DNA from: Polyangiaceae bacterium
GTDB taxonomy: Bacteria; Myxococcota_A; Polyangia; Polyangiales; Polyangiaceae
DNA length: 64,000 nt
Direction: 5' to 3'
Assembly (NCBI GenBank): GCA_041389725.1
Contig: JAWKRG010000004.1
Location: forward strand, 186,001 to 250,000
The notes below the pieces were generated by a model. The model saw nothing but the letters and a program-made list of their open reading frames with translations, was not told the DNA's origin and did no database searches. Positions 42,976 through 51,786 of the stretch are shown here, in pieces (position 1 is the stretch's first letter; each line of letters starts with the position of its first letter). The position numbers and the translations under genes were made by a program.

Positions 42976-45627
42976 ATGCGCGCCGTGCTACTCGCGACGC
43001 TGCTGGCGTGTGCGTGCTCCGGTTCCGAGTCCGAAGAGTTCCCCAAAGACGCAGGGAGCGACGGCTCGGCCGCGACCGGTGGGAACGCAGGTCAAGGCGG
43101 CAGTAGTGGTGGCGGGGGCGCGGCAGGTGCGGGCGCAAGCGGAGGCAGCGCTGGCAGCGCCGCAAGTGGTGGCGCTGCTGGAGCTGCCGGAACTGCGGGA
43201 GCCGCGGGTTCTGGTGGCAGTGGCGGCTTCGGCGGACCCTTGGCTGGCTGTGGCGCACAGAAGAGTCCGTTCATGTTGTTTACCGAAGCGCAGGTGCCGG
43301 CGCTGACTGCACGCATGCACGACGGCGTTGGCGCAGACGACCAGGCACTCGTGGATGTGCTGAAACGTGCAGACATCCGCCTGAATCAGACCAATCAGGC
43401 GGTGCTGGGAATCACCGACATGCGTCTACCCATGGTGCTCCAGGACCTGGGCTTTGCCATGTACTTTGGCGCAACGGAAAAGCGCAGCGCATACCAACAA
43501 AGGTGCGCGAGCATGGCGCAGTACCTCGTTGACGAACGCGAACCGCTTGGCTTCGCGAGCAACGGTCAGCAAATCAATCCGCACGTCGTCTACGCCCTCG
43601 CCTTTGCCTACGACACTTGCTGGGCCGACGCGCCGAAGAGCGATCCCCAAAAGGCAGCGCTTGGTACGGAGATCGAAAAGTACTTGGACTTCATGTTGAA
43701 GGACACGGACTTCCAGAAGCTCCCCGGCTTCGGCAACTATTCCGTCAACGTGGGGGCGGCGCTGCTGATGGGAGCACTGGCTCTCGAAGCCGACGGTGCC
43801 AATAGCGCCCTCACGAGTCAGGCAAAGACGCATGGGTCGCAGCTGATCGATGGCGTGATGGACAGCACCTTCACCGAAGACGGCGCGTACCACGAGGGCG
43901 TGCTCTACTCCGCCGTCAGCACGCACGCGTTGAGCTACGCCGCGGTGGCTCGCTACAACTACGACTGCACCGACCTGTTCACCGCGCCTCGCATGGAACG
44001 GGTGCTCGAGTGGCTCGCCTACAACATCTTGCCGCAAGGCTCGGGGCGGACGCATCCCTGGAACGACAGCAGCACGCTGAGCAACCCCTACCGCTGGTGG
44101 GACGCCTTTCCGTCCTTCGCTCTGTCGCGCTTCGGCACCTGGCCTGCCCGTTTCGTCCACGACAACTTGGTCAAAGGGCAAGGCTATGGTCTGGCCTGGG
44201 CCGCGCTGTTCGCGACCGACGTGCCCTTGACCACGCCGTCGCTGCCGCTGTCGAAGCTGTTCGACAACGGCCAGTACTTCCAGCGCACGGGTTGGAACGT
44301 CGGACCAACGAGCGCGGATCTGCACGTCACCTTCTTCTCGGGTCCCTTCTTTGGCGGCCACAACCAGGAGGACAAGAACACCTTCACGCTTCATGGCTAT
44401 GGCAGCCGCTTGCTGGTCGACACCGGCGACAGCCACGGCCCCGGCGCATGTGCGGACCCCGGATCTCAGACAGAAGGGCACAACTTGATTGTGGTGGATG
44501 TGCCCAACGACACTCTTGGCTACCTGGGTCAGGCGAAGGCCAGCGGTAGCTGCGGTACCGATGGCAAGATCGCCAGCTCATTGCTGAGCCCGGTCGCCGA
44601 CTACCTGCACGGCGACGCCCGCGAGGCCTACATCAAGAACTCGGCACTCAATCCGTGGCCTGCATGGAACTGGTGCGCTCATTCCTACAACGGCGGCACC
44701 AATGGCGCAGAGCAGTGCGCTCACCCCAAGGCCATGGAGCGCGCCAACCGCTACTTCATGGTGATGAAAGCCGGCGCGGGTCTCCCCGAGTACGTCGTGC
44801 TCGCCGACGACACGCGGGTGGACGCGAACACGGCGAACAAGTACCGCTTTGCGCTGCACGCAGAGAAGGTCACGGGCACCGAGGCCTACGAATGGGATCT
44901 GACCAAGACGCCCTTCGAGCTGTCGCCGGCGGCGGGCCAATCTCCTCAAGCCCACTTGGATGCGCTGTGGGTCGCGCCTCCAGGCACCACCTACAGCAAG
45001 CAGACCTACGTCGTCGACACCGTCGACGATGACAACCGCGTCTTGCTCGCGACTGCGACGGCGAGCGATCCGCTGTGGCTGGTCACCCTGTTTCCCTACG
45101 CAGCGGGGGGCACGCGGCCAACGATGGCAAAGCTATCCGCAACGAGCGGCGCAGCTTCCACGCTGACGTTTCCCGGTGGCATCAAGGACACCGTGTATGC
45201 CGGTCGGGCGGGCAGCGGTGTGATCACGAGCGCTCAGGCCACGGGCACGCTTCGCATCGGCGTCGTGCGAGAGCACCCACAGGCCGACTACTTTGCTCTG
45301 GGCGGCGTCACGAAGCTCACCCACAAGGGAGTTCTTTTGGTGGATGTTCAGGGCGGCGCCGCGAACGTGGCTAGTGACGGCGTGACGGTCCACGTGGACG
45401 ACCCGGATCTCAGCTATGAGATCTACGGTCCGAAGTTGACGACTGCGCGAAGCGGTTCTGCCCAGCTTCCCGTGTATCGTGCTGGGGATCGTGTGCGGAT
45501 CACGAAACAACCCGTCCCGGCTTGCGCGGCTCAGAGCGGGAACGTTTGCAGCGGCAGCGCGACATGTACGGGTGAGTGGCTCTTTGCGTCGGATAGCGAC
45601 CACTGCTGCAAGGCGGCGTGTCAATGA
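42976..45627 (+). CDS. Heparinase II/III-like lipoprotein
   Basis: An 883-residue lipoprotein (signal LLATLLACACS, tether rich in GAGGS units to about residue 85). The middle is an alpha-helical toroid (YALAFAYDTCW, GNYSVNVGAALLMGAL, YHEGVLYSAVSTHALSYAAVARYN). Then come the heparinase II/III beta-sandwich motifs GGHNQEDKNTFTLHGYG and LLVDTGDSHG. Such enzymes cleave uronate-containing polysaccharides by beta-elimination; the His/Tyr residues in these motifs are plausible catalytic residues. The C-terminus adds a small Cys cluster. It is related to part B of the protein at 32104 but lacks a MYXO-CTERM. Confidence 0.85.
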   Translation: MRAVLLATLLACACSGSESEEFPKDAGSDGSAATGGNAGQGGSSGGGGAAGAGASGGSAGSAASGGAAGAAGTAGAAGSGGSGGFGGPLAGCGAQKSPFMLFTEAQVPALTARMHDGVGADDQALVDVLKRADIRLNQTNQAVLGITDMRLPMVLQDLGFAMYFGATEKRSAYQQRCASMAQYLVDEREPLGFASNGQQINPHVVYALAFAYDTCWADAPKSDPQKAALGTEIEKYLDFMLKDTDFQKLPGFGNYSVNVGAALLMGALALEADGANSALTSQAKTHGSQLIDGVMDSTFTEDGAYHEGVLYSAVSTHALSYAAVARYNYDCTDLFTAPRMERVLEWLAYNILPQGSGRTHPWNDSSTLSNPYRWWDAFPSFALSRFGTWPARFVHDNLVKGQGYGLAWAALFATDVPLTTPSLPLSKLFDNGQYFQRTGWNVGPTSADLHVTFFSGPFFGGHNQEDKNTFTLHGYGSRLLVDTGDSHGPGACADPGSQTEGHNLIVVDVPNDTLGYLGQAKASGSCGTDGKIASSLLSPVADYLHGDAREAYIKNSALNPWPAWNWCAHSYNGGTNGAEQCAHPKAMERANRYFMVMKAGAGLPEYVVLADDTRVDANTANKYRFALHAEKVTGTEAYEWDLTKTPFELSPAAGQSPQAHLDALWVAPPGTTYSKQTYVVDTVDDDNRVLLATATASDPLWLVTLFPYAAGGTRPTMAKLSATSGAASTLTFPGGIKDTVYAGRAGSGVITSAQATGTLRIGVVREHPQADYFALGGVTKLTHKGVLLVDVQGGAANVASDGVTVHVDDPDLSYEIYGPKLTTARSGSAQLPVYRAGDRVRITKQPVPACAAQSGNVCSGSATCTGEWLFASDSDHCCKAACQ

Positions 45628-47777
45628 CTCGCGCTGCCAAGTGTTGCCTGCAATCGTCGCTGACGATTCTGCTGCTCGCAGGTGCGACGCAGGCGCAAAC
45701 GGCGTCCGTGTCCGGTCTCGTGCGCGCGTCCGGAGCGCCTGGCACTCGGTCCTCGATCGTCATTGCACGCACCGGCGCGTTGACCACCATCGACGGAGCT
45801 GGCGCCGTGGCGCAGCTGTCGACGGAGTCCCAAGGCGAGGCTTTGATCCCTGCCAGCGTGGAGCTTTGGGATCGGCCCCAGGCGAGCCCTGGCTACGGCG
45901 ACCTCGCCGTCGTGGGGCTTCGTGTTCACGACGAAGCCATCTACCCAGAGCTCGTCACCTACGACAACCTGGGCGGCGGCGCGTTCAGCCAAATCCGCAC
46001 GCTGGATGTGCGCTCTCCCAGCGCTCCAGCAGACCCCGCTGCCCACGTTGCCGACTTGGACGGTGACGGACGTCCGGAGCTGTTCTACATCCGCGATCCA
46101 GGGGCCGCGGGACGGCTCGTGATCGCGACGACAGGCAGCGGCTTCCGCGTGGTGGAGCTCGACACGTCGGCTCTGGGCTTTCAGCCGTCGATCTACGATG
46201 TGACGGCCGCGGATCTGGATGGCGATGGAGACCTCGACCTGGCGCTGCTGACTGCGCGGCTCGACTTCGAGACTTTGGGCGTCGTATCGAGCTTGGTGGC
46301 CTTCGAGAACCTCGGCGCGCTCCAGTTCGCCGCGCCCACCTATGAAGACTTCGATCCCGCGTTTTCTGCGAAGCGCATCGTTCGTGCTCGCCTGGACGGC
46401 GACGCCGTCGACGATCTAGTCGTGAGCGGCACCTACGCCGAGTGGTTCACGGTCCAAAACGGCATCATCGCGGTTCCCAGCTCTGCCGCGAACATCAGCT
46501 GGCTCTCGATCGAAACCTCGGGTCTGGGCTCGATCCTGGACGACACGGAACTCGTGGCGGCAGACCTCGACGGGGATGGCGACGACGACGTGGCTGTGAC
46601 GTATCGCCACTTGAACGACGAAGACGTCAGCGCCGACGACTGGAATCGAGACACGCTGTACGCCGTGGAGAATCGCGGACAAGGTGGCACTTGGCAGGTT
46701 CGTCGCTCGCGGCGACTCGGCACGGGCGCTAATGACGCCTCGAATTTGCATGGCAACCTGTACGGCCTTGCGGTCGGGGACGCCAACCGCGATGGACGAC
46801 CCGATCTGTTGACGATGGACCAGCAGCAGCGCGGTCCGCTGCTGCTGCTCAACGGTGGTTCCTTTGCGTTCACGGAGGCCGGCGATCTTGGGCACGTGCA
46901 GCTCCCCACCCTGGACGAGAGCTGGGACGTCGCGATCGTGGACCCGTATGCATTGCGAGACGCTCGCGTCGTCGCTGCCAGTGAAACGGTCGACCGTGAA
47001 ACGCGCACCGACGCCGAGGGCCGATTCCAGCTACCGAACCTCGCGCCGGGAACCTATTCCGTGGGCGTGGGCAACTCGGACGTCGTGGGTGTGCCGCAGC
47101 AAAGCAATCCCGTCGTGTTGGATCCTGGCACTCAACGCTCCCTCACTTTTGCGTCCGAGGCGGCCACCCAGGGCACGAACATGGTTCGGAACGGCTCCTT
47201 CGAACGTGACGAGGGAATCGACTTTGCATTGCAGCACTTTGACGACGACGCAACTACCGACAACCTGGTCTCCGACGGCTGGACGCTGTCGAGCCCCTTC
47301 GTCGGCGCGCCACTGATGGACGCCAGTCAGCATACCGACGGCGCCTACTCCGCAAGCATTGCAGGGTCGCTCATCGACGGAATGCCCTTCATCGAGCGAG
47401 CCTACCAGGACGTTCCGGTCACCGTCGGTCAGCGCTACCGCGTCCGCGGCAAGGTGCGTGCGCAATGCGGCGGACCCTGCGTCGTGAGCATCCACACGGA
47501 GTGCCTCGACGCCAATCACGAAGCGGTCACCTGCACTCGCCCCGACTTCCCAGAGTTACTGGATGCGAGCTGGCAGACCGTGACGTTCGACCAGACGATT
47601 GATGACGCACGTGCTGCGTTCGTGCGGGTCAGGTTGATCGCTGCCCCCACCTGTCCGCCCACGCAGTTCTGCTACCACTCCGCCCGGGGCTGGTTCGACG
47701 AGGTCGAAGCTTCACGCCTCTTCACCCCACCGCATGGGTCCGGGCCCAAAACCTTGATGCTCGAACAAGGCCCGTGA
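45624..47777 (+). CDS. Exported VCBS/FG-GAP repeat protein
   Basis: A 719-residue protein with a cleavable signal (ILLLAGATQAQ). VCBS/FG-GAP integrin-like propeller repeats carry Ca-binding loops: ADLDGDGRPELF, ADLDGDGDLDLALL, ADLDGDGDDDVAV, GDANRDGRPDLL. Later come a carboxypeptidase-regulatory-like segment (TDAEGRFQLPNLAPGTYSVGVGN) and a carbohydrate-binding-like beta-sandwich (MVRNGSFERDEG). It is probably a secreted polysaccharide- or surface-binding protein. ATG 45624 overlaps the stop of the heparinase-like gene (ATGA). Confidence 0.8.
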   Translation: MTRAAKCCLQSSLTILLLAGATQAQTASVSGLVRASGAPGTRSSIVIARTGALTTIDGAGAVAQLSTESQGEALIPASVELWDRPQASPGYGDLAVVGLRVHDEAIYPELVTYDNLGGGAFSQIRTLDVRSPSAPADPAAHVADLDGDGRPELFYIRDPGAAGRLVIATTGSGFRVVELDTSALGFQPSIYDVTAADLDGDGDLDLALLTARLDFETLGVVSSLVAFENLGALQFAAPTYEDFDPAFSAKRIVRARLDGDAVDDLVVSGTYAEWFTVQNGIIAVPSSAANISWLSIETSGLGSILDDTELVAADLDGDGDDDVAVTYRHLNDEDVSADDWNRDTLYAVENRGQGGTWQVRRSRRLGTGANDASNLHGNLYGLAVGDANRDGRPDLLTMDQQQRGPLLLLNGGSFAFTEAGDLGHVQLPTLDESWDVAIVDPYALRDARVVAASETVDRETRTDAEGRFQLPNLAPGTYSVGVGNSDVVGVPQQSNPVVLDPGTQRSLTFASEAATQGTNMVRNGSFERDEGIDFALQHFDDDATTDNLVSDGWTLSSPFVGAPLMDASQHTDGAYSASIAGSLIDGMPFIERAYQDVPVTVGQRYRVRGKVRAQCGGPCVVSIHTECLDANHEAVTCTRPDFPELLDASWQTVTFDQTIDDARAAFVRVRLIAAPTCPPTQFCYHSARGWFDEVEASRLFTPPHGSGPKTLMLEQGP

Positions 47778-47779
47778 CC

Positions 47780-48139
47780 ATGCTCAGGTTCCGCCTTCTC
47801 TTGGCTCTGCTCGCCGTGGCTTGCGCTGCGTGTGCGACGAACGAACAAGCCGTGGGTGTCGCGGCAGATCGCCGTCCCTCCGCCAGTCCCCCCGTCCCGG
47901 AGCAGCGCTACGCGCTCGGCACCCCGCGAGACGTGATTCTGGCCAACGAAGCGTGCGTCGTGGTGGACGAGACCAGCTGCCAGATTCGTGTGCCCATGTC
48001 CGATGCTGAGCGATTGGTGACCTGCGCCGACGGCGGCTGGCAAAAGGTGCCGGCCCCACGCACTGCGGTGATCCGCTTCGTGTTCGACCAGCAAGGTGCG
48101 CTGGTGCGCGTCGCACTGGTGGAAGAGTTCCAGCCCTAG
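47780..48139 (+). CDS. Small lipoprotein, last gene of the operon
   Basis: 119 residues, signal MLRFRLLLALLAVAC (or the following Cys pair). The mature part has a beta segment resembling a short TonB-C/energy-transduction-like fold (TAVIRFVFDQQGALVRVALVEEFQP) and three further Cys. GTG at 47774 overlaps the upstream stop and is an alternative start that fits translational coupling. Function unknown. Confidence 0.65.
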   Translation: MLRFRLLLALLAVACAACATNEQAVGVAADRRPSASPPVPEQRYALGTPRDVILANEACVVVDETSCQIRVPMSDAERLVTCADGGWQKVPAPRTAVIRFVFDQQGALVRVALVEEFQP

Positions 48140-48229
48140 TCTCCGCCTACGCGCGGTTCCAGTCGACGCCCTGTGCGAACTGCGAATTTGCCACCCCAGC
48201 CCGCGGTTTCGGTTCTCGGTCGGTCTTGC

Positions 48230-48235
48230 TATCTT
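48230..48235 (+). promoter_or_regulatory. -10 box TATCTT for the HEAT-repeat gene
   Basis: TATCTT is followed 25 bases later by the ATG, with GGAGAG as ribosome site, so a short leader is expected. Confidence 0.4.
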
Positions 48236-48260
48236 CGTCTGCTCTTCACGGAGAGCGGAC

Positions 48261-51200
48261 ATGTCAGTCGAGGATCTTTGCCAGCAGCTCGAACCGCTTC
48301 GTCACGTAGAGCGCGTGCAGCACCTGCTCGAACTCGGGCGCCGCGCAGCGCAAGGTGAAGCTGACGCGCAGAGTATCGTCGAAGCGCTCGCAACCTCGAC
48401 GAGTCGCTACCAGCGCACCCTGGCCGTCGCCACCACCTTCGGCAGCCGAGACGCAGCACTACTACATCGCCTGCTGAACGACCCATCGCGGGTGGTGCGC
48501 CTGCGCGCGCAAAAGGCTGCGTCGACCCTGCTCAGTGACGACGAACTGCTGCATGCGCTGCGCAGGGCGGCTTCGCCCATCGCGTTGCACCGCCTGGTCG
48601 CGCGCCTGGTGCAGAAGCGTCGGCTTTCGCCGGTGCAGCGCTTCCTGGAAGAAGCACTGACTGCGAACGCGGATCCGCGCCTCGCCGACCTGTTGGGCCA
48701 CGGTGCGCCTGCGCTCGTAGAGAGCGCACTGGACGAGCAAGTGCGCGAGCTGTCCCTCGACGGCCTGCGCCGGCTCGCGCGCCGCCATCCGCGGCTGGTG
48801 CTCGAGCACTTCGAGGCGCGCATGGTCAAGGGCCTGGACCCGCGTACGCGCTATCAGCTGTTGACCGCCCTCGCGCCCCTGGCGCGCCATGCGCCGCTTG
48901 CAACCTTGCCGTTGGCCGAGCGCTTGTGGCGTGCTGGGGTGTCGCATTTTCACGTCATCGAGGCATTGCGCGAGATCCTGCGCCAGCACCCGCGCGAGAC
49001 CTTCGACGTGCTGCGCAGCCTTCGCGACTCCCTGCGCGTTTCGGCCATGGGTCCCTTCATGGTCGTGAACTTCGACAAAGTCGTGCACTTGCTCGACGCA
49101 GAGCGCCTCGCGTACTTGATCGAGCACGCGCCTACGACCCTGTCCGATGGTGGCCGCGCTCGTCGTTGGTTCCTGCGCCTGGACGAAGCGCAGCGAACCG
49201 TGGTGATCGATACTTGGCTCGATCGCGGCGAAGCCTACTGGGGGGCATTTCTCTTTCGCCATGTCGCCAGCGAGGGGCCCCACGCCAAACGCCGCGAACT
49301 CGCCTATCGTCGCTTCAGCGCCGCGGTCCAGAACAAGGAGGGCGTCGCTCCGCTTGCGTCCCTGATGGATTTGCCGCGCGACCTGAAGCTGCGCGAGGGG
49401 CGCCGTCACCTTCACGATCTGGAAGCGCTCGCCACGCGGACCGAGGAGCGCATCGCCTACGCAGCCCTCCTGCCCTTGGACGAAGCGAAAGAGGCGCTCG
49501 CGAGCTTCACCAGTCATCCCGAGGGCGAAGTGCGTGCGGTAGCCATGCGGGCTCTCGCGACGCTGCCGGCCACGTATCCGGAGTCGATGTCGGACGTCCT
49601 CGCGCTGGTCGCGTCTCGCCGCTTCGAGCAAGACCCGGTGCGCATGGCGATGCTCGACGCCCTGTCGACCCTGCCGCTGCGCGCCTTCTCGGTCGACGTG
49701 CTGCCAGCCCTCGGCGAGGTGTTTCAGCACGCCCTCGACGCGGCGGACCTTTCGCACACCACCTCCTTTCACATCGAACGTTTGTGCGTGCGACTGTTCC
49801 GCGTCGATGCGACTTGGTCCGCGGGTTGGCTCTCCAAGTTGCTGACGGTGCGCGGCGTGCCGTCGAGCGTCGGGCTGATTGACGGTCTGACCCCCGAGCA
49901 AGCGCGGGCACTGGTTCCTGCGGTCTCGCCCTTGTGCCGCGAGTGGGCCGACCGCGAACGCGCCGCTGCCCTGATCTGGCTCGCGCGCTCCTTCGGACTG
50001 CGTCTGCGCGAAGCGCCACCCTTGGTGGATGCGTTGGTGCGCCTCGCCACGCAGCAACCCTTCGTGCACGTGGCCGCTGCGGCACTGGACTTGTTGAAGC
50101 AGCACGCACCTGCGCGCTTTGCGGAGACCTTTCCGCGGTTGCTGGAAGCCGACGCGAGCGCCATCGTGGTGCCAGCGGTCGCGCGCGCCGTCAGCACCCG
50201 AAGACAAGATCTGCTCGCGCCCGCGCTCTCGGGCAAGCGCATGAAGGGTCGCTTTGCCAGCGGGCGGACCCACTGGGTCGTCGAGTTCTGGGCCGGCTAC
50301 GGCGCGTGGACCGAGTCCCAGCAATGCGCCCAGGCAGAGCTGCTCACCAAGCTTTTGAAGGACAAGAAGCGCGACGTGCCGACGTTGCGCAGCGGCATCG
50401 ACTCGCTCGTCAATTTGCACTTCGCGCCAGGGGATCGCCTGGCAGGCTTTGCGGAGGATGTGCGGCCTCCCATGCGAGAGATGGTCGTGCGTGCGCTGGC
50501 TCGCGTGGATGATCCCTCTTCGGCGAGGTTGCTCATCGACGCCCTAGGCGATGAGCGCGCGCGCTGGGCCATCTACGCGTTGCGAGCCATCCTGCGCGAG
50601 CAGCCGCAAGCCGACGCCGTGGCGATCCTGCGCGGTGCGCCGATGCACAAGGTCACGGTCGCCAAGGAAGTGATCCGCATTGCGGGCGAGCTCGGCGGGG
50701 CCGCGGGCTACGAGTTCTTGGTGCGGCAGGACCGCGCGGCTCTGCATCGCGACGTCAAGATCGCGCTGTTGCGCGCGCTGTGGGATCACCTGAGCCACGA
50801 CGAGACCTGGGCGGCATTCGCCGAGGCCGTCGAAGATCCGGATTGGGTGGTGGCTAGCCGTCTGTCGGACGTTCCCGTGCTGCGCCTGAACTCCACGAGC
50901 GAGGCACGCATCACCGCGCTCATGGTGCGCGTGCTCGAGCGCCCAGAACCCGAAGCGCGGCGGTACTTGTTGCAGCGCGCGGCGCATCTGCCCTTGGCGG
51001 ATGGCGATCGTGTGCTGTTCGGAGCCTGTTTGCGCCACCTCGGCGCGCCACATCAAGACGAAGTAGAAGCCGCGTTCGGTGCAGTGTTGCAGCGCATGGA
51101 CCCGGGCGAGGTGCCTCAGGTAGTGGCCCGCATCGAAGAGCTTCTGCCTCAGCGTCGCACCCTCGCGACTTTGCACCGCCTGTTGGCGAAGCGCGTCGGC

Positions 51201-51617
51201 CCCTACGCCCCAAAACACGTTCTCGCCGTTGGCGACGGCCTGCTCCAGTGCATCGAACCCGACCCGCTGCTCGCCGCCCACACCTTGGCGCTCGTGGGCG
51301 CGCTGCGAGAAACCCGCGGGTTGGTCGACATGCTTCGCAGCTTCTCGCAGCGCGACCTGCTGCACCACGACGTGATGGAGGCAGCGCTCGAGGCCATTCG
51401 CGGCGTGCGAGTCGCCGATTTCGTCGACCAAAAGCTTCGCGACGAGTCCGACCCGCGGCTGCGGCGCCTGGGGCTAGGCGCCTTGGAACACGCCGCGCGC
51501 CCGAAACACGGTTGGACGCGGGCGCGCAAAGAACGTCTGGAGAGCTACCGCGCGGACCCAGACCCGCAGGTGGCCGCGCACGCCGCCTTCGTCTTTCCGC
51601 CCGTGACCAAGCGCTGA
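48261..51617 (+). CDS. Large HEAT-repeat protein
   Basis: 1118 residues, almost wholly alpha-helical, built from HEAT/ARM-like hairpins. Examples are RTLAVATTFGSRDAALLHRLLNDPSRVVRLRAQKAAS, EVRAVAMRALATLP and DPSSARLLIDALGDERARWAIYALRAIL. There is no signal peptide, membrane segment or catalytic motif that I recognise. It probably acts as a cytoplasmic scaffold. Its stop codon TGA is formed by the first unit of a downstream heptamer array. ATG 48261 follows GGAGAGCGGAC. Confidence 0.8.
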   Translation: MSVEDLCQQLEPLRHVERVQHLLELGRRAAQGEADAQSIVEALATSTSRYQRTLAVATTFGSRDAALLHRLLNDPSRVVRLRAQKAASTLLSDDELLHALRRAASPIALHRLVARLVQKRRLSPVQRFLEEALTANADPRLADLLGHGAPALVESALDEQVRELSLDGLRRLARRHPRLVLEHFEARMVKGLDPRTRYQLLTALAPLARHAPLATLPLAERLWRAGVSHFHVIEALREILRQHPRETFDVLRSLRDSLRVSAMGPFMVVNFDKVVHLLDAERLAYLIEHAPTTLSDGGRARRWFLRLDEAQRTVVIDTWLDRGEAYWGAFLFRHVASEGPHAKRRELAYRRFSAAVQNKEGVAPLASLMDLPRDLKLREGRRHLHDLEALATRTEERIAYAALLPLDEAKEALASFTSHPEGEVRAVAMRALATLPATYPESMSDVLALVASRRFEQDPVRMAMLDALSTLPLRAFSVDVLPALGEVFQHALDAADLSHTTSFHIERLCVRLFRVDATWSAGWLSKLLTVRGVPSSVGLIDGLTPEQARALVPAVSPLCREWADRERAAALIWLARSFGLRLREAPPLVDALVRLATQQPFVHVAAAALDLLKQHAPARFAETFPRLLEADASAIVVPAVARAVSTRRQDLLAPALSGKRMKGRFASGRTHWVVEFWAGYGAWTESQQCAQAELLTKLLKDKKRDVPTLRSGIDSLVNLHFAPGDRLAGFAEDVRPPMREMVVRALARVDDPSSARLLIDALGDERARWAIYALRAILREQPQADAVAILRGAPMHKVTVAKEVIRIAGELGGAAGYEFLVRQDRAALHRDVKIALLRALWDHLSHDETWAAFAEAVEDPDWVVASRLSDVPVLRLNSTSEARITALMVRVLERPEPEARRYLLQRAAHLPLADGDRVLFGACLRHLGAPHQDEVEAAFGAVLQRMDPGEVPQVVARIEELLPQRRTLATLHRLLAKRVGPYAPKHVLAVGDGLLQCIEPDPLLAAHTLALVGALRETRGLVDMLRSFSQRDLLHHDVMEAALEAIRGVRVADFVDQKLRDESDPRLRRLGLGALEHAARPKHGWTRARKERLESYRADPDPQVAAHAAFVFPPVTKR

Positions 51618-51752
51618 TAGCTGATGGCTGAAGCTGAAAGCTGAAAGCTGAAAGCTGAAAGCTGACGCCTGATAGCTGATGGCTGAAAGCTGAAAGCTGA
51701 AAGCTGAAAGCTGAAAGCTGAAAGCTGAAAGCTGATAGCTGATAGCTGATGG
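51614..51752. repeat. Heptamer array of about 20 units, no conserved tail
   Basis: Tandem CTGAAAG, CTGATAG and CTGATGG units, with one six-base unit and one CTGACGC. The array starts inside the stop codon of the HEAT-repeat gene. It lacks the CCCAGCGTCGC tail found at three other copies. The reverse strand reads as an open QLSAFSF repeat but this is not taken as a gene. Confidence 0.85.
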
Positions 51753-51774
51753 CCCTTTGGCAGCTGCGCCGGGT

Positions 51775-51780
51775 TAGGAT
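51775..51780 (+). promoter_or_regulatory. -10 box TAGGAT, leaderless-type
   Basis: TAGGAT ends six bases before the ATG at 51787, and 22 bases after the heptamer array. Confidence 0.5.
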
Positions 51781-51786
51781 CTACCA

